DNA of 64,000 nt, taken from Marinomonas posidonica IVIA-Po-181 (GTDB lineage Bacteria; Pseudomonadota; Gammaproteobacteria; Pseudomonadales; Marinomonadaceae). The DNA lies in contig NC_015559.1 of assembly GCF_000214215.1 (NCBI RefSeq), forward strand, positions 1,909,001-1,973,000. The letters are read 5' to 3'. Under the pieces are notes generated by a model, which did no database searches, was not told the origin of the DNA, and saw only the letters and a program-made list of their open reading frames with translations. Positions 18,081-28,697 of this stretch are shown here, in pieces. A program made the translations under genes and the position numbers. Positions within the stretch are counted from its first letter, which is position 1. Every line of letters starts with the position of its first letter.

Positions 18081-19667
18081 TTAAGCGTTGGTTTTTGCCA
18101 AATATTCATCGTACGTTCCATGGAAGTCAACGATGCCATCTGCCGTGACCTCAACAATGCGCGTCGCCAAAGAAGAAACAAACTCTCGGTCATGGCTGAC
18201 AAACAGCAAAGTTCCTGGGTAATGCTCAAGGGCAAGGTTCAAGGATTCAATCGATTCCATGTCCATGTGGTTTGTCGGTTCATCCATAACAAGAACGTTC
18301 GGCTTTTGCAGCATCAATTTACCAAACAGCATACGACCTTGTTCACCACCTGATAAGACTTTAACCGATTTCTTAATGTCATTCTGAGAGAACAACAAAC
18401 GGCCCAATGTACCACGAATGACTTGTTCATCATCCCCTTCTTGTCCCCATTGCCCCATCCAATCTAATAGATCGACATCTTTTTCAAACTCATGCGCATG
18501 GTCCTGAGCGTAATAACCAATATTGGCGTTATCAGACCAATTTACCTCACCATGAGTTAATTCCGTATCGCCAACCAAACATTTCAATAGAGTTGTTTTA
18601 CCAATACCGTTTGGACCAATCACCGCAATGCGCTCGCCCACTTCTACCATTAGGTTCAAGTCACTGAAGATTTTCTCATCGTAGGTTTTGGCTACATTCT
18701 CTACTTGCAAGGCTAAACGGTGCAGTTTTTTCTCTTGCTCGAAACGAATAAATGGATTTTGACGACTAGAAGGCTTCACCTCTTCAAGTTGAATCTTATC
18801 AATTTGTTTGGCACGAGACGTCGCTTGTTTAGATTTTGACGCGTTCGCAGAGAAACGACTGACAAAAGACTTAAGTTCATTGATCTGCGCTTTCTTCTTC
18901 GCATTATCCGCCAGCAAACGGTCACGAACTTGAGTCGCTGCCGTCATATATTCATCATAGTTACCGGAGAATAAACGCAATTCACCATAATCCAAGTCAG
19001 CCATATTGGTGCATACGGAATTTAGGAAGTGACGGTCATGGGAAATAATGATCATGGTACAAGTACGTTCGACCAACACCCCTTCCAACCAGCGAATCGT
19101 ATTGATGTCCAAGTTGTTGGTTGGTTCGTCTAGAAGCAAAATATCAGGATCGGAGAACAAAGCCTGAGCCAACAGCACTCGTAATTTCAACCCTGGAGCA
19201 ACTTCACTCATTAAACCGTAATGCTGCTCAGTTGGAATGCCAACGCCTAGCAACAGCTCACCGGCACGAGCATCGGCAGTATAACCATCCATTTCGGCAA
19301 ATTCGGCTTCCAAATCCCCTGCACGCAAACCATCTTCTTCAGTCATTTCAGCTTTAGCATAGATGGCATCTTTTTCAGATTTAATCGCCCAAAGTTCAGT
19401 GTGCCCCATGATGACGGTATCAATCACTGAATACGCTTCATAGGAAAACTGATCCTGCTTCAGTTTACCCAAGCGCTCATTAGGATCTTTAGAAACGTTA
19501 CCCGCACTTGGCTCTAAATCACCACCCAGAATTTTCATGAAGGTGGACTTACCACAACCATTTGCACCGATGAGTCCATAACGTTTGCCTTCACCAAACT
19601 TTACAGAGACGTTTTCGAATAGAGGTTTTGCACCAAATTGCATGGTGATATTGGCTGTTGTTAACAA
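18081..19667 (-). CDS. ybiT: ABC-F family ATPase, YbiT type
   Basis: 528 residues with two ABC ATPase domains and no membrane segments. Walker A motifs are GANGCGKST (34-42) and GPNGIGKTT (about 352). Signatures are in [15 protein letters not shown] and [16 protein letters not shown]. Between the domains is the ABC-F linker ([26 protein letters not shown] begins about residue 280), which reaches the ribosomal peptidyl-transferase centre in this family. The [18 protein letters not shown] segment in domain 1 is typical of YbiT. ABC-F proteins act on stalled ribosomes; a resistance role is not implied for YbiT. Monocistronic. Confidence 0.88.
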   Translation of the reverse strand: MLTTANITMQFGAKPLFENVSVKFGEGKRYGLIGANGCGKSTFMKILGGDLEPSAGNVSKDPNERLGKLKQDQFSYEAYSVIDTVIMGHTELWAIKSEKDAIYAKAEMTEEDGLRAGDLEAEFAEMDGYTADARAGELLLGVGIPTEQHYGLMSEVAPGLKLRVLLAQALFSDPDILLLDEPTNNLDINTIRWLEGVLVERTCTMIIISHDRHFLNSVCTNMADLDYGELRLFSGNYDEYMTAATQVRDRLLADNAKKKAQINELKSFVSRFSANASKSKQATSRAKQIDKIQLEEVKPSSRQNPFIRFEQEKKLHRLALQVENVAKTYDEKIFSDLNLMVEVGERIAVIGPNGIGKTTLLKCLVGDTELTHGEVNWSDNANIGYYAQDHAHEFEKDVDLLDWMGQWGQEGDDEQVIRGTLGRLLFSQNDIKKSVKVLSGGEQGRMLFGKLMLQKPNVLVMDEPTNHMDMESIESLNLALEHYPGTLLFVSHDREFVSSLATRIVEVTADGIVDFHGTYDEYLAKTNA

Positions 19668-19984
19668 GGTATTGTTCCACTCTTCATTAAATAAAATGTT
19701 TTTACCCTATTAAGGGCAATTTAGTGGGCGCATTATCGCATAGAAAGCCCCTAGGTTGCGAACCTGATCTGACATTGATAAATACACTTTTAGTGAATAA
19801 TCGACATTTCATCAACGCACTCTCACTTATGATTACAAAGGAATATGATGCGTTACTCGACCGCACAAAAAACACCTAGTTTATTGAATGGCGTCACGCC
19901 ACACTTAAATTATCAAAAAATCATTTAGAAACGACAAGATTGGTCGATTACAAATAGAACAGAGACAATGACGGGAGGGTTCTT
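19668..19984. other. Divergent intergenic region between ybiT and the cNMP-domain gene
   Basis: 317 AT-rich bases holding the two divergent promoters. I see no convincing gene, hairpin terminator or repeat. A GGGAGGG ribosome site for the plus-strand gene lies at its right end (19974-19980). Confidence 0.6.
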
Positions 19985-20476
19985 ATGCAAACCGTCTTAG
20001 CAAACGAAGCAGTATATGACATATCACCAACTGAATTAAAAAAAGGCTCCATCTTTGGCGCCCTATCCGATTCAGGCATTCAATATCTATTGGACAAGGG
20101 TGTTATTCATAAAGTGGGTGTGGGTGAAGAAATCTTTTCTTATGGCGGTAAAGGCAATAGCTTTCACACTGTTCTACATGGAAATTTGGATTTCTTTAAA
20201 CAACATGGTAACAAACAAACCCGTACACGTACCATTAAGTTCGGAGAAGCCATTGGCTTTGTGTCAATGATTGCATTACATGAACGAGTGGGAAACTTAC
20301 GTGCCAATGAAGACAGCCTATTATTGGAAATATCAAGCCAGTTATTTAGTGACTTCCATGACGACTTTCCTTTCGATTTTGGCATCTTATTGATGAATCT
20401 TTCTCGGGATATGGCCCGAACTATTAGGGTATTGAGTAATGCCCTGGTTGAAAATGATGTAGTGGTGATGAAATAA
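19985..20476 (+). CDS. Stand-alone cyclic-nucleotide-binding-domain protein (paralogue 1 of 3)
   Basis: 163 residues made of a single CRP-like cyclic-nucleotide-binding beta-barrel (about 25-140) with no C-terminal helix-turn-helix. It is therefore not a CRP-type DNA-binding regulator. Landmarks are KKGSIFGALSDSGIQYLLDKGVI near the N-terminus, GEAIGFVSMIALHERVGNLRANEDSLLLEI in the barrel, and FPFDFGILLMNLSRDMARTIRVLSNAL at the C-terminal helix. The canonical phosphate-binding RxA of cAMP binders is not obvious. It is closely similar to the two products encoded at 36346-37384. A hairpin AAACTGG / CCAGTTT follows the stop. Confidence 0.8.
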   Translation: MQTVLANEAVYDISPTELKKGSIFGALSDSGIQYLLDKGVIHKVGVGEEIFSYGGKGNSFHTVLHGNLDFFKQHGNKQTRTRTIKFGEAIGFVSMIALHERVGNLRANEDSLLLEISSQLFSDFHDDFPFDFGILLMNLSRDMARTIRVLSNALVENDVVVMK

Positions 20477-20482
20477 CATCAA

Positions 20483-20510
20483 TAAACTGGCATCGAGAGA
20501 CACCAGTTTA
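20483..20510 (+). terminator. Possible terminator hairpin after cNMP paralogue 1
   Basis: Eight-base stem TAAACTGG / CCAGTTTA (20483-20490 and 20503-20510) with a 12-base loop. There is no proper T run, so termination is uncertain. Confidence 0.4.
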
Positions 20511-20525
20511 CCTTATTCCGAGGAA

Positions 20526-20879
20526 TTATTTTTCCGCTGCAACCACAGAGACTTCTACCAATAACTCAGGACGAGCCATTCTGGCTTCAACACAAGCACG
20601 GGCAGGAGCATGACCTTCCGCCACCCAAGCATCCCAAACCGCATTCATTGCAGCAAAATCCTTCATATCACGGATATACACAGTCGCTGATAAGATATGC
20701 TCTTTATCTGACCCTGCTTGTCGTAATAACGCCTCGACTTTATCCAGCATGGTTTGGGTCTGTTCCGTAATGTCTGCATTGGCATCCGCTGCCACTTGCC
20801 CGCAAAGATAAATGGTTCCATTGTGTTTAACGATACGACTCATTCGTTGACCTACTTCTAAACGCTCAATTGCAGACAT
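20526..20879 (-). CDS. RidA-family reactive intermediate deaminase
   Basis: 117 residues from the ATG at 20879, which has GAGG seven bases upstream; a TTG at 20891 in frame is less likely. The RidA/YjgF trimer fold is shown by [36 protein letters not shown] and the active-site strand [22 protein letters not shown]. The Arg in VEARMARP is placed like the catalytic arginine that binds the substrate carboxylate. Family members hydrolyse reactive imines and enamines made by PLP enzymes. It is on the same strand as metH-cobO, 107 bases downstream of cobO. Confidence 0.88.
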   Translation of the reverse strand: MSAIERLEVGQRMSRIVKHNGTIYLCGQVAADANADITEQTQTMLDKVEALLRQAGSDKEHILSATVYIRDMKDFAAMNAVWDAWVAEGHAPARACVEARMARPELLVEVSVVAAEK

Positions 20880-20985
20880 ACATAACCTCAAAGTGTTGGG
20901 CAGTTAAAAAGCAAATCATACCAGCGAGACAAAAGAATATTCAGCTAAATTTCAGATAAAATGCAAACGATAATCCTACAAAAAA

Positions 20986-21594
20986 CTAGAATTCTAGCCC
21001 TTTCTGGGCTTTAATGCCTCGTTTGAAAGCATGTTTCACTTCCTTAATTTCACTAACCGTATCCGCCAGCTCAACCAGTGCATCGGATGCCCCTCTTCCG
21101 GTCACGACAAGATGCTGATTATCAGGACGCTGCATCAAGGCCTTCAACACCCTGTCTTCATCCAAATATTCATAATGCAACAAGTAGGTCAGCTCATCCA
21201 AGACAACTAAATCAATACTCTCATCGGCTAACATGGTTTCAGCAAGCAGCCAAGCTTGTTCAGACGATTCAATGTCTGCTTGACGGTTTTGCGTCTCCCA
21301 AGTAAACCCCGACGGCATGATTTCCCACTGCACATTTTGTTGTTGACGAAAAAAGTCAATTTCACCGGTATTCCATTCACCTTTTAAAAATTGCACCACA
21401 CCAACATTTAAGCCATGACCAAGCGCTCGAGCAATCATACCAAGTGCAGAACTGGACTTACCTTTGCCATTCCCCGTTAATAGAACAAAGGTTCCTTTGT
21501 CTTCCTGCGCTTTTTCGATTCGCTTATCGACGTGTTTTTTAATCGCTTGCATGCGATTTTTATGTTGTTCTGAGTCTTTAATTACCTTCGCCAT
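20986..21594 (-). CDS. cobO: Cob(I)alamin / cob(I)yrinic acid a,c-diamide adenosyltransferase
   Basis: 202 residues of the CobA/CobO/BtuR family. The P-loop is GNGKGKSS (41-48). ALGHGLNVGVVQFLKG, DLVVLDELTYLL and LVVTGRGAS are the conserved blocks. The enzyme moves the adenosyl group of ATP to the corrin cobalt in the cytoplasm. The gene begins 11 bases after the metH stop, so the cobalamin-dependent methionine synthase and a corrinoid adenosyltransferase are co-transcribed. No other cobalamin-synthesis gene is here, so salvage (BtuR role) is as likely as de novo synthesis. Confidence 0.92.
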   Translation of the reverse strand: MAKVIKDSEQHKNRMQAIKKHVDKRIEKAQEDKGTFVLLTGNGKGKSSSALGMIARALGHGLNVGVVQFLKGEWNTGEIDFFRQQQNVQWEIMPSGFTWETQNRQADIESSEQAWLLAETMLADESIDLVVLDELTYLLHYEYLDEDRVLKALMQRPDNQHLVVTGRGASDALVELADTVSEIKEVKHAFKRGIKAQKGLEF

Positions 21595-21605
21595 ACTGAA
21601 TCAAT

Positions 21606-24600
21606 TTACACTCTGTCATCTTCAGGATCATAACCGAGGTTAGGCGCTAACCAACGCTCAGCATCTTCTTTTGTCATGTTTTTACGTTCTGCGTACTCTT
21701 CTACCTGATCTGGCCCAATTTTACCAACCCCAAAATAGCTTGCATCAGGGTGTGCAAAATACCAGCCGCTCACGGCCGCGGTAGGCAGCATGGCAAAACT
21801 TTCTGTTAATTGCATGCCAATACGTGCTTCAGCCTGTAAAAGGCTCCACAATTTGCTCTTTTCTGTATGGTCGGGACAAGCAGGATAACCAGGCGCAGGT
21901 CGAATGCCTTGGTACTTTTCTTTGATTAATTGCTCATTGGTTAATGTTTCTGTCGGCGCATAGGCCCACAATTCCATACGAACTTTTTCGTGTAAATATT
22001 CCGCGGTTGCTTCAGCCAGTCGATCGGCCACGGCTTTGATCATAATCGAATTATAATCATCATGATCCGCTTCGTACTGTTCCACCAAAGACGCTATGCC
22101 GTAACCTGCCGCACAAGCAAATGCGCCCATGTAATCGGTCACGCCAGATTCTTTTGGTGCAATAAAATCCGCTAAACTGTGATTGTATTTACCCGGTGCT
22201 GTGAGTTCATTTTGTATTCGTAAAAAAGACAATGTCTCAATGACTTCTTGGCGAGTGTCATCGGCGTAAATTTCAATATCATCATCACCTACTTGATTGG
22301 CTGGAAATAAGCCCACTACAGCACGCGCTTGTAGACTGGCGCTCTCAATCACTTGATCCAGCATCACCAAGGCATCCTGATACACTCGCGTCGCTTCTTC
22401 TCCCACCACTGCATCTGACAAAATTCGAGGGTAAGCGCCCGCGAGCTCCCAAGTTTGAAAAAAGGGTGTCCAATCTATGTAGTCTTTCACCACACCAAGG
22501 TCGATGTCTTTTTCAGTGAGCACAGTCACACCAAGTTGCTTAGGCCGTACTACTTGATGTTCAAAGGTGACTGGGGCTTTGTTTTGACGGGCCTTATCAA
22601 TGGACACACGACGTCCTGCTTTGGCTCTGTCCTTGTATCGGATTCGAGTCTTTTCATAATCGCTTTGAATGTCCTCAATGAAGGCCTGACGCTTCGATTC
22701 ATCTTTGCTCAATAAGGTGCTGGCCACCCCAACACTGCGCGACGCATTGGTGACATGGACCACCTGATTACGCTTATAGTTTTGTTCAATTTTAACCGCT
22801 GTATGCGCTTTGGATGTGGTGGCCCCACCTATCATCACAGGCAAATCAAAATGTTGTCGCTCCATTTCTTTCGCAACGTGAACCATTTCATCCAACGATG
22901 GCGTGATAAGGCCAGACAAACCTATCAAATGCGCACCTTGCTCTTTCGCCGTTCGTAAAATGGTTTCTGAAGACACCATTACGCCTAGGTCAACAACCTC
23001 AAAGTTGTTACATTGCAACACCACACCAACAATGTTTTTGCCAATGTCATGCACATCTCCTTTGACGGTCGCCATCACAATCTTGCCATTACTGGAAGAA
23101 GCCGTGTCCATATTTCGGGCTTTTTCTTCTTCAATGAAAGGCATTAAATAAGCCACGGCTTTTTTCATCACGCGAGCCGACTTCACTACCTGAGGTAAAA
23201 ACATTTTACCTGAGCCAAAAAGATCTCCGACAATGCCCATGCCATCCATTAATGGCCCTTCAATCACCTCTAATGGGCGATCAAAATGCTGACGAGCTTC
23301 TTCCGTATCCTCGTCAATAAACTCCGTAATGCCTTTTACTAATGCATGACTGAGTCGATCAGACACAGGTAAACCACGCCACTCTTGGGTTTCTTTCTCG
23401 GCCACTTCGCCGGTTCCAGCAAACTCTCCCGCAATGGCCAATAAATTGTCGGTAGCATCAGGAGTGCGATTGAGCACGGCATCCTCAACCGCATCACGTA
23501 ATTTGGGCGGAATGTCTTCATACAAGGCCAACTGACCCGCATTGACAATGCCCATTGTCATACCTTGCTTGATCGCATGGTATAAAAACACAGCATGAAT
23601 GGCTTCACGAACAGGATTATTGCCACGAAACGAAAAAGACACATTCGATACACCACCCGATACTTTGGCATAAGGCAGTTCACGGGTAATATCCCCTGTC
23701 GCTTCGATGAAATCCAACGCGTAACGATTGTGTTCTTCGATACCAGTGGCGATGGCAAAAATATTAGGATCAAAAATAATGTCTTGTGCCGGAAAGCCAA
23801 TTTCCTCGACCAAAATCTTGTAAGAGCGACGGCATATTTCAATTTTACGCTGGCGGGTGTCGGCTTGCCCAGCTTCATCAAAGGCCATAACAATCACCGC
23901 CGCACCATATTTCATCAGTTTTTTAGCTTGCTCTTTAAACTTCTCCTCACCCTCCTTGATGCTGATGGAATTAACCACCCCTTTACCCTGAATCCATTTT
24001 AAGCCCGCTTCTAAAATCTCCCATTTGGACGAATCCAACATGATAGGCACACGAGAAATATCTGGCTCAGAAGCAATCAGCTTAAGAAAACGCTCCATCG
24101 CCGCTTGCGAATCGAGCATGCCTTCATCCATGTTGATGTCGATGATTTGCGCACCGTTCTCAACCTGCAGCCTTGCAACATCCAGCGCCGTATCAAAATC
24201 ACCTTCTTTAATGAGGCGTTTGAACATCGCAGATCCAGTGACATTGGTACGCTCCCCTACGTTAACAAACAAGCTATTGCCATCAATGTTAAAGGGCTCC
24301 AGTCCAGATAGACGGCACGCCTTTTCTATTTCAGGAATGAGGCGTGGCGTTGCATCAGAAAATGCGTTGGCGAAAGTTGCAATATGTTCAGGGGCGGTAC
24401 CACAACAACCACCAAGGATGTTAAGAAAACCCGAATCGACCCAGCCTTGGATTTCCGCCAGCATTTCTTCAGGCGATTCATCGTATTCGCCAAAGGCATT
24501 CGGCAAACCTGCATTTGGGTGAGCGGAGACATGGGTGTCTGCAATTCGAGATAGTTCTTCAACATATTGGCGTAACTCTTTTGGTCCCAACGCACAATTC

Positions 24601-25340
24601 AAGCCGACAGAAATGGGCTTTGCATGCGCGACTGAATTCCAAAACGCTTCAGTCGTTTGACCCGATAACGTACGTCCAGAAGCATCTGTAATCGTGCCCG
24701 AAATCATAATTGGGTAACGCACGCCCGTTGTATCGAAGTAATCCAACACAGCATAAATCGCCGCTTTAGCGTTCAAAGTATCGAAAATGGTTTCAATTAA
24801 AATGATGTCGACACCACCCTTGATTAAACCATCGACCGCTGTGGTATAAGCCTCTACCAACTCATCAAAATGAATATTACGAAAACCTGGATCATTGACG
24901 TCTGGGGAAATGGTACAAGTCCGACTAGTGGGTCCTACTGCGCCAGCGACAAAGCGTGGTTTCGTTGGATTCTTAGCGGTATATTCATCGGCCATTTCTC
25001 GGGCCAATCGAGCCGATTGATAGTTAAGCTCGTAACTCAGGTCTTCCATGTGGTAATCCAACATGGAAATGAAGTTGGCATTAAAGGTATTAGTTTCAAT
25101 AATGTCAGCACCCGCTGAAAGATACTGAGCATGTATTTCTTTGATGATGTTAGGTTGAGTAATCGACAATAAGTCATTGTTACCTTTTAAGTCGCTTTGC
25201 CAGTCTGCAAAACGTTCGCCTCGATAATCCTGCTCTTCAAGCTTATAAGCTTGAATCATGGTTCCCATCGCGCCATCCAAAATCAATACGTTTTCAGATA
25301 GACGCTGCTCAAGAACAGAATACGAAACAGACTTAGTCAC
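21606..25340 (-). CDS. metH: Cobalamin-dependent methionine synthase
   Basis: 1244 residues, full length with all four modules. The homocysteine-binding barrel (about 1-330) has zinc cysteines in VGLNCALG and GGCCGT. The methyltetrahydrofolate-binding barrel spans about 355-620 ([12 protein letters not shown] start). The cobalamin module (about 650-900) has the cobalt-binding His in [13 protein letters not shown] near residue 760. The SAM-binding reactivation domain fills the C-terminus ([37 protein letters not shown]). It makes methionine from homocysteine. No cobalamin riboswitch is visible upstream. A TGAATGATTCA dyad at 25422-25432 is the only notable palindrome. Confidence 0.97.
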   Translation of the reverse strand: MTKSVSYSVLEQRLSENVLILDGAMGTMIQAYKLEEQDYRGERFADWQSDLKGNNDLLSITQPNIIKEIHAQYLSAGADIIETNTFNANFISMLDYHMEDLSYELNYQSARLAREMADEYTAKNPTKPRFVAGAVGPTSRTCTISPDVNDPGFRNIHFDELVEAYTTAVDGLIKGGVDIILIETIFDTLNAKAAIYAVLDYFDTTGVRYPIMISGTITDASGRTLSGQTTEAFWNSVAHAKPISVGLNCALGPKELRQYVEELSRIADTHVSAHPNAGLPNAFGEYDESPEEMLAEIQGWVDSGFLNILGGCCGTAPEHIATFANAFSDATPRLIPEIEKACRLSGLEPFNIDGNSLFVNVGERTNVTGSAMFKRLIKEGDFDTALDVARLQVENGAQIIDINMDEGMLDSQAAMERFLKLIASEPDISRVPIMLDSSKWEILEAGLKWIQGKGVVNSISIKEGEEKFKEQAKKLMKYGAAVIVMAFDEAGQADTRQRKIEICRRSYKILVEEIGFPAQDIIFDPNIFAIATGIEEHNRYALDFIEATGDITRELPYAKVSGGVSNVSFSFRGNNPVREAIHAVFLYHAIKQGMTMGIVNAGQLALYEDIPPKLRDAVEDAVLNRTPDATDNLLAIAGEFAGTGEVAEKETQEWRGLPVSDRLSHALVKGITEFIDEDTEEARQHFDRPLEVIEGPLMDGMGIVGDLFGSGKMFLPQVVKSARVMKKAVAYLMPFIEEEKARNMDTASSSNGKIVMATVKGDVHDIGKNIVGVVLQCNNFEVVDLGVMVSSETILRTAKEQGAHLIGLSGLITPSLDEMVHVAKEMERQHFDLPVMIGGATTSKAHTAVKIEQNYKRNQVVHVTNASRSVGVASTLLSKDESKRQAFIEDIQSDYEKTRIRYKDRAKAGRRVSIDKARQNKAPVTFEHQVVRPKQLGVTVLTEKDIDLGVVKDYIDWTPFFQTWELAGAYPRILSDAVVGEEATRVYQDALVMLDQVIESASLQARAVVGLFPANQVGDDDIEIYADDTRQEVIETLSFLRIQNELTAPGKYNHSLADFIAPKESGVTDYMGAFACAAGYGIASLVEQYEADHDDYNSIMIKAVADRLAEATAEYLHEKVRMELWAYAPTETLTNEQLIKEKYQGIRPAPGYPACPDHTEKSKLWSLLQAEARIGMQLTESFAMLPTAAVSGWYFAHPDASYFGVGKIGPDQVEEYAERKNMTKEDAERWLAPNLGYDPEDDRV

Positions 25341-25481
25341 TCTTCACACCTCAAAAATTTATATGCCGCTTTACTATATCAAACGTCCTTATTTTTACGT
25401 TGAAAAAAAGTAATGTGTAAGTGAATGATTCAAGGGATAGGCATGTTTGATGTGTAATTAAAAAAACGTCCTTCTCTTCTC

Positions 25482-25525
25482 CTGTCCCAAACGGTCACAA
25501 AATGCCTGTACCATTAAGGTATAAT
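25482..25525 (+). promoter_or_regulatory. Promoter of rstAB-like operon with candidate response-regulator box
   Basis: CTGTCCCAAACGGTCAC (25482-25498) matches 14 of 17 bases of CTGTCACAATTGGTCAC at 27964-27980, upstream of the outer-membrane protein gene. A consensus -10 TATAAT lies at 25520-25525, so the box overlaps the -35 region. GTC-rich half-sites spaced about ten bases apart fit an OmpR-family dimer. The assignment to RstA is inference. Confidence 0.5.
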
Positions 25526-25606
25526 GAAGAATTACAACAAGACTTTTTATAGTTAGATGTTCTTGTTACTGTCTGTCTGACACTGACTGATTCTTGGATA
25601 ATAAAA

Positions 25607-26320
25607 ATGAAGCCGATTCCTTCATCTAAACACATTTTACTGATCGAAGATGACATTGAACTCGCTGAATTGATGTCAGCCTATTTTACCCACAATCATT
25701 TTACCGTTTCGATTGTGCAAAATGGTCTTGAAGCCGTTGACGCGATTCGTCGTTTGAATCCAGACTTGGTCATATTAGATGTTATGTTGCCTGGGCAAAG
25801 TGGCTTAGATGTCTGCCGACAAGTTCGTGAAAGTTATCCAGGCATTATTTTAATGCAAACTGCATTAGATGATGATATTGACCAAATCATGGGGTTAGAA
25901 GCTGGCGCCGATGATTATATCGTCAAACAAGTGCACCCTCGATTACTGCTATCGCGAATTCAATCTATCTTTAGACGAACTGAACGACAATCTAGTACAA
26001 CAGCCTGCTTAGGTCAAAATCAACTCATTGAGTGTGGCCCACTGACAATATCACTAACTGATAGAGGTGTGTCTATTAATGCGGTTCAGCTAGATCTCAC
26101 AACAGCGGAATTTGACTTGCTGATATTGCTGGCCTCATCACCCGGTAAAGTGGTAAATCGTGATGATATCATTCAGCAACTAAGAGGATATGAATACGAT
26201 GGGCTTGACCGTTCTGTAGACCGTCGTGTATCAAGATTACGCAAGAAATTGGCTATTCACTATACTGGATCTGAGCTGATTAAAACCATTCGCGGCCAAG
26301 GCTACCAACTTTGTTTTTAA
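25607..26320 (+). CDS. rstA: OmpR-family response regulator, RstA-like
   Basis: 237 residues. The receiver domain (about 8-120) has acidic Glu14/Asp15/Asp16, phospho-acceptor Asp58 in LVILDVMLPGQSG, and the VKQ lysine near 105. The C-terminal winged helix (about 135-235) contains LTTAEFDLLILLASSPGKVVNRDDI and GYEYDGLDRSVDRRVSRLRKKL, the latter closely matching E. coli RstA. The cognate kinase starts 12 bases downstream. The regulon may include the outer-membrane protein gene at 28074, which has the same upstream box. Confidence 0.82.
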   Translation: MKPIPSSKHILLIEDDIELAELMSAYFTHNHFTVSIVQNGLEAVDAIRRLNPDLVILDVMLPGQSGLDVCRQVRESYPGIILMQTALDDDIDQIMGLEAGADDYIVKQVHPRLLLSRIQSIFRRTERQSSTTACLGQNQLIECGPLTISLTDRGVSINAVQLDLTTAEFDLLILLASSPGKVVNRDDIIQQLRGYEYDGLDRSVDRRVSRLRKKLAIHYTGSELIKTIRGQGYQLCF

Positions 26321-26332
26321 AGGGATGAAAGC

Positions 26333-27940
26333 ATGTTCAGATCGTTTACAGGTTTATGGCTGTTAGTATTTGTGCCTTTGATTTTTTTACTCTATCCTCA
26401 CCCCTACAATCCTATTCAACTTTTTAATGAACACATTGAATCAGAACGCTATGTAAGTCTTTACAGTGGCACCTTCATCTTAATCGAATCACAACTAGAT
26501 TCTCTCCCAGAAAAAAATTGGCCCTCTCGAATTAAGGAATTAGAGACTCACTTTGGCTATGGTTTAAAAGTGTTACCCTTAGCTTCGATGACCCTGTCTC
26601 AGCATCAAAAAACGCAATTAAAAAATCACCAGATAGTGTTTATCAATGATGAACCTGAATTTCTCATCAAGCTTATCAATGACAGTAACTATGTGATATG
26701 CCTAGAAGTGGATTTAACGTTAGATGAAGACATCGTACGTGGGGCTCAAGGCACGCTTTATTTAATACGCCAAACTTTTGAAAATGCCCCAGAAAACCAG
26801 TGGAAACAAATCATTAGCGAACTCAATCCAATACTCGACTACCAACTACAACTGATCGATAAATCTGACTTTGAGCTGACGGAAAAAGAACAGAATTTAT
26901 GGCAAAAAAAGCAGATATTTTGGCGTTTAAACGCAAACAAACAATTACGTCTGTTTACCCCAATACCTAACTCAGAAAAGGTATTGGTTGCTCAACAATT
27001 GCCTTACACTTCGAACACCCCCATCGCACTATTAATCCTGTTGTTAATGTTTGTTGTGTTTATATCAATCAGCATGTTTTTTTGGATTTACCCGCTGTGG
27101 AGAGATCTCAAACAACTCAGTAAAGTCGCTACCCAGTTTGGACAAGGTCAACTCAACCTAAGAACAAACATACCAAACATTTCTGTAATCGCTTCGTTAA
27201 GTCATGAATTTAATCAAATGGCACATCGAATTGAAAATTCAGTAATAAGCCAACGCACTTTAACGAATGCAATTGCACATGATTTACGCCAGCCGCTCTA
27301 TCGAATTCGTTTTGCCTTAGAGATGTTCAATGACAGTCTATTATCGATTGAACAACGCCAACAATATCGTCAAAGTATTGAGAATAGCCTTCGAGACCTT
27401 GATCACCTTATTAATCAAAGTTTGCAATTATCACGTTACACTAATGATCAAGCTCAAATCCGCTTATCCCAGCACAATATTATCCCACTGTTAGAAGACG
27501 AAATTGAGCACATTAAAATCACTCAACCTGACATACAAATTGGCTTAACACTTGCCCCTGAATTATCAACTAAAAAGCTTATTCTAGACCCTGTGGCGAC
27601 ACGTCGTGCTCTTAACAACTTACTGACCAATGCGGTTCGATATGCCAACACCACCATCGAAGTGAACGCCTTTATTGATGCTGAGCAAAACTCATTGATT
27701 ATTGAAATCGGCGATGATGGCCCGGGGATAGCGCCAGAAAAAGCACAAAACATCTTTGCACCCTTTGTCCAACTTAATAATGATCAAAGAAAGGCGCAAT
27801 CAGGTCATGGACTAGGGCTGGCCATAGTCAAACAAATAACCTTATGGCACAAGGGAAAAGTATGGCTTGAAGACGCGCCTATTGGAGGAGCAAAATTCGT
27901 ATTATGTTGGCCGACAGATCCCACAAGCCAAGCTAATTAA
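26333..27940 (+). CDS. rstB: Sensor histidine kinase, RstB-like
   Basis: 535 residues. There is a membrane helix at about 4-20 and a long periplasmic sensor (about 25-225), longer than in E. coli RstB. A second helix lies at about 230-255 (PIALLILLLMFVVFISISMFFWIYPLW), then HAMP (about 255-305). The phospho-acceptor is His316 in NAIAHDLRQPLYRIRFAL. The ATPase domain has N-box NLLTNAVRYA, G1 GDDGPGI and G2 GHGLGLAIVKQI. It phosphorylates the adjacent RstA-like regulator. The input signal is unknown. Asp-Leu-Arg after the His is an RstB-like H-box. Confidence 0.85.
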   Translation: MFRSFTGLWLLVFVPLIFLLYPHPYNPIQLFNEHIESERYVSLYSGTFILIESQLDSLPEKNWPSRIKELETHFGYGLKVLPLASMTLSQHQKTQLKNHQIVFINDEPEFLIKLINDSNYVICLEVDLTLDEDIVRGAQGTLYLIRQTFENAPENQWKQIISELNPILDYQLQLIDKSDFELTEKEQNLWQKKQIFWRLNANKQLRLFTPIPNSEKVLVAQQLPYTSNTPIALLILLLMFVVFISISMFFWIYPLWRDLKQLSKVATQFGQGQLNLRTNIPNISVIASLSHEFNQMAHRIENSVISQRTLTNAIAHDLRQPLYRIRFALEMFNDSLLSIEQRQQYRQSIENSLRDLDHLINQSLQLSRYTNDQAQIRLSQHNIIPLLEDEIEHIKITQPDIQIGLTLAPELSTKKLILDPVATRRALNNLLTNAVRYANTTIEVNAFIDAEQNSLIIEIGDDGPGIAPEKAQNIFAPFVQLNNDQRKAQSGHGLGLAIVKQITLWHKGKVWLEDAPIGGAKFVLCWPTDPTSQAN

Positions 27941-27963
27941 TCTCCCCTTTAAGTTGTCTCATA

Positions 27964-27980
27964 CTGTCACAATTGGTCAC
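27964..27980 (+). promoter_or_regulatory. Candidate RstA-like box before the outer-membrane barrel gene
   Basis: CTGTCACAATTGGTCAC shares 14 of 17 bases with the site before the response-regulator gene (25482-25498). It lies 94 bases upstream of the barrel gene start and 24 bases after the kinase stop. Confidence 0.45.
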
Positions 27981-28073
27981 CCTGTCGCCACATACTTACC
28001 TCCCCTTCTTTCCTACTATGGCTAACACCAGCTTATTCGCTAGGTCATTTTTAGTAGTAAGGAGAAAACTATT

Positions 28074-28637
28074 ATGAAAAACCACGTTTTATTCAGCATC
28101 GCATTACTTTTAGCAACGGGTACTGTGAGTGCACAATCAGCACGCAATGCAATCAGTGCAGAATTAGGTTTAGGAAGCCTAGAGTATGGAAACTCAATTG
28201 AAGATATTGATGACAGTAATTCCGATGTCTCTTGGAGTGGTTCGCTCTTTTTCGAGCGAGGTCTTACGCCTTATATTGGTCTTAGCATAGGCCTTCATAC
28301 TGGTGAGGGTTCAAGCCTTGATATCAATGAAGCAGGCACTAACGCCACGACAAAAGCGGAGCTGAAATACCAAGCTGTTTCAGTCAGTGCCATCAGCTAT
28401 TTTCATTTTTCCTCGGTTAACCGACTCTATGGAGCAGCCGGAATCAACTACAACACGGTGGAATTAAATTCTAGTTCAAATCGCCTGTTAGATGAAAGTG
28501 GTGTGGGTTTTAACGTACGAGTAGGATGGGAACATCAGTTTTCTCAAACGCTCTCTATGTCAGTCGGAATCCAACGTTTAAGTCTTGAAAAAATCGATGT
28601 AAACACCACCAACATCGGCGTAAAAATGAGCTTCTAA
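28074..28637 (+). CDS. Small outer-membrane beta-barrel protein
   Basis: 187 residues. Signal peptide 1-20 (MKNHVLFSIALLLATGTVSA). The mature chain is made of alternating amphipathic strands such as AISAELGLGSLEYG, DVSWSGSLFFERGLTPYIGLSIGL and AELKYQAVSVSAISYFHF, ending in IGVKMSF with the C-terminal Phe used for outer-membrane insertion. This fits an eight-stranded barrel of the OmpX/OmpA-N/PagP-like size class, but I cannot name the family. An AAGGAG ribosome site precedes it. It lies 133 bases after the kinase, with its own candidate regulator box, so it is probably a target of the two-component system. A terminator follows. Confidence 0.75.
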   Translation: MKNHVLFSIALLLATGTVSAQSARNAISAELGLGSLEYGNSIEDIDDSNSDVSWSGSLFFERGLTPYIGLSIGLHTGEGSSLDINEAGTNATTKAELKYQAVSVSAISYFHFSSVNRLYGAAGINYNTVELNSSSNRLLDESGVGFNVRVGWEHQFSQTLSMSVGIQRLSLEKIDVNTTNIGVKMSF

Positions 28638-28660
28638 GGTGTTCACTGGTGTCGTTCATA

Positions 28661-28697
28661 CGCCATAGTGACAAGCAAAGATCTATGGCGTTTTTTT
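28661..28697 (+). terminator. Terminator of the outer-membrane barrel gene
   Basis: Perfect stem CGCCATAG / CTATGGCG (28661-28668 and 28683-28690) followed by seven T residues. Confidence 0.92.

Noticed and set aside
19844-19880. Possible small protein before the cNMP-domain gene
   Set aside because: ATGs after AAAGG look inviting, but the frame stops after about 12 codons.
25341-25480. Cobalamin or SAM riboswitch before metH
   Set aside because: None of the conserved riboswitch core strings or long paired regions can be seen; only a short TGAATGATTCA dyad.
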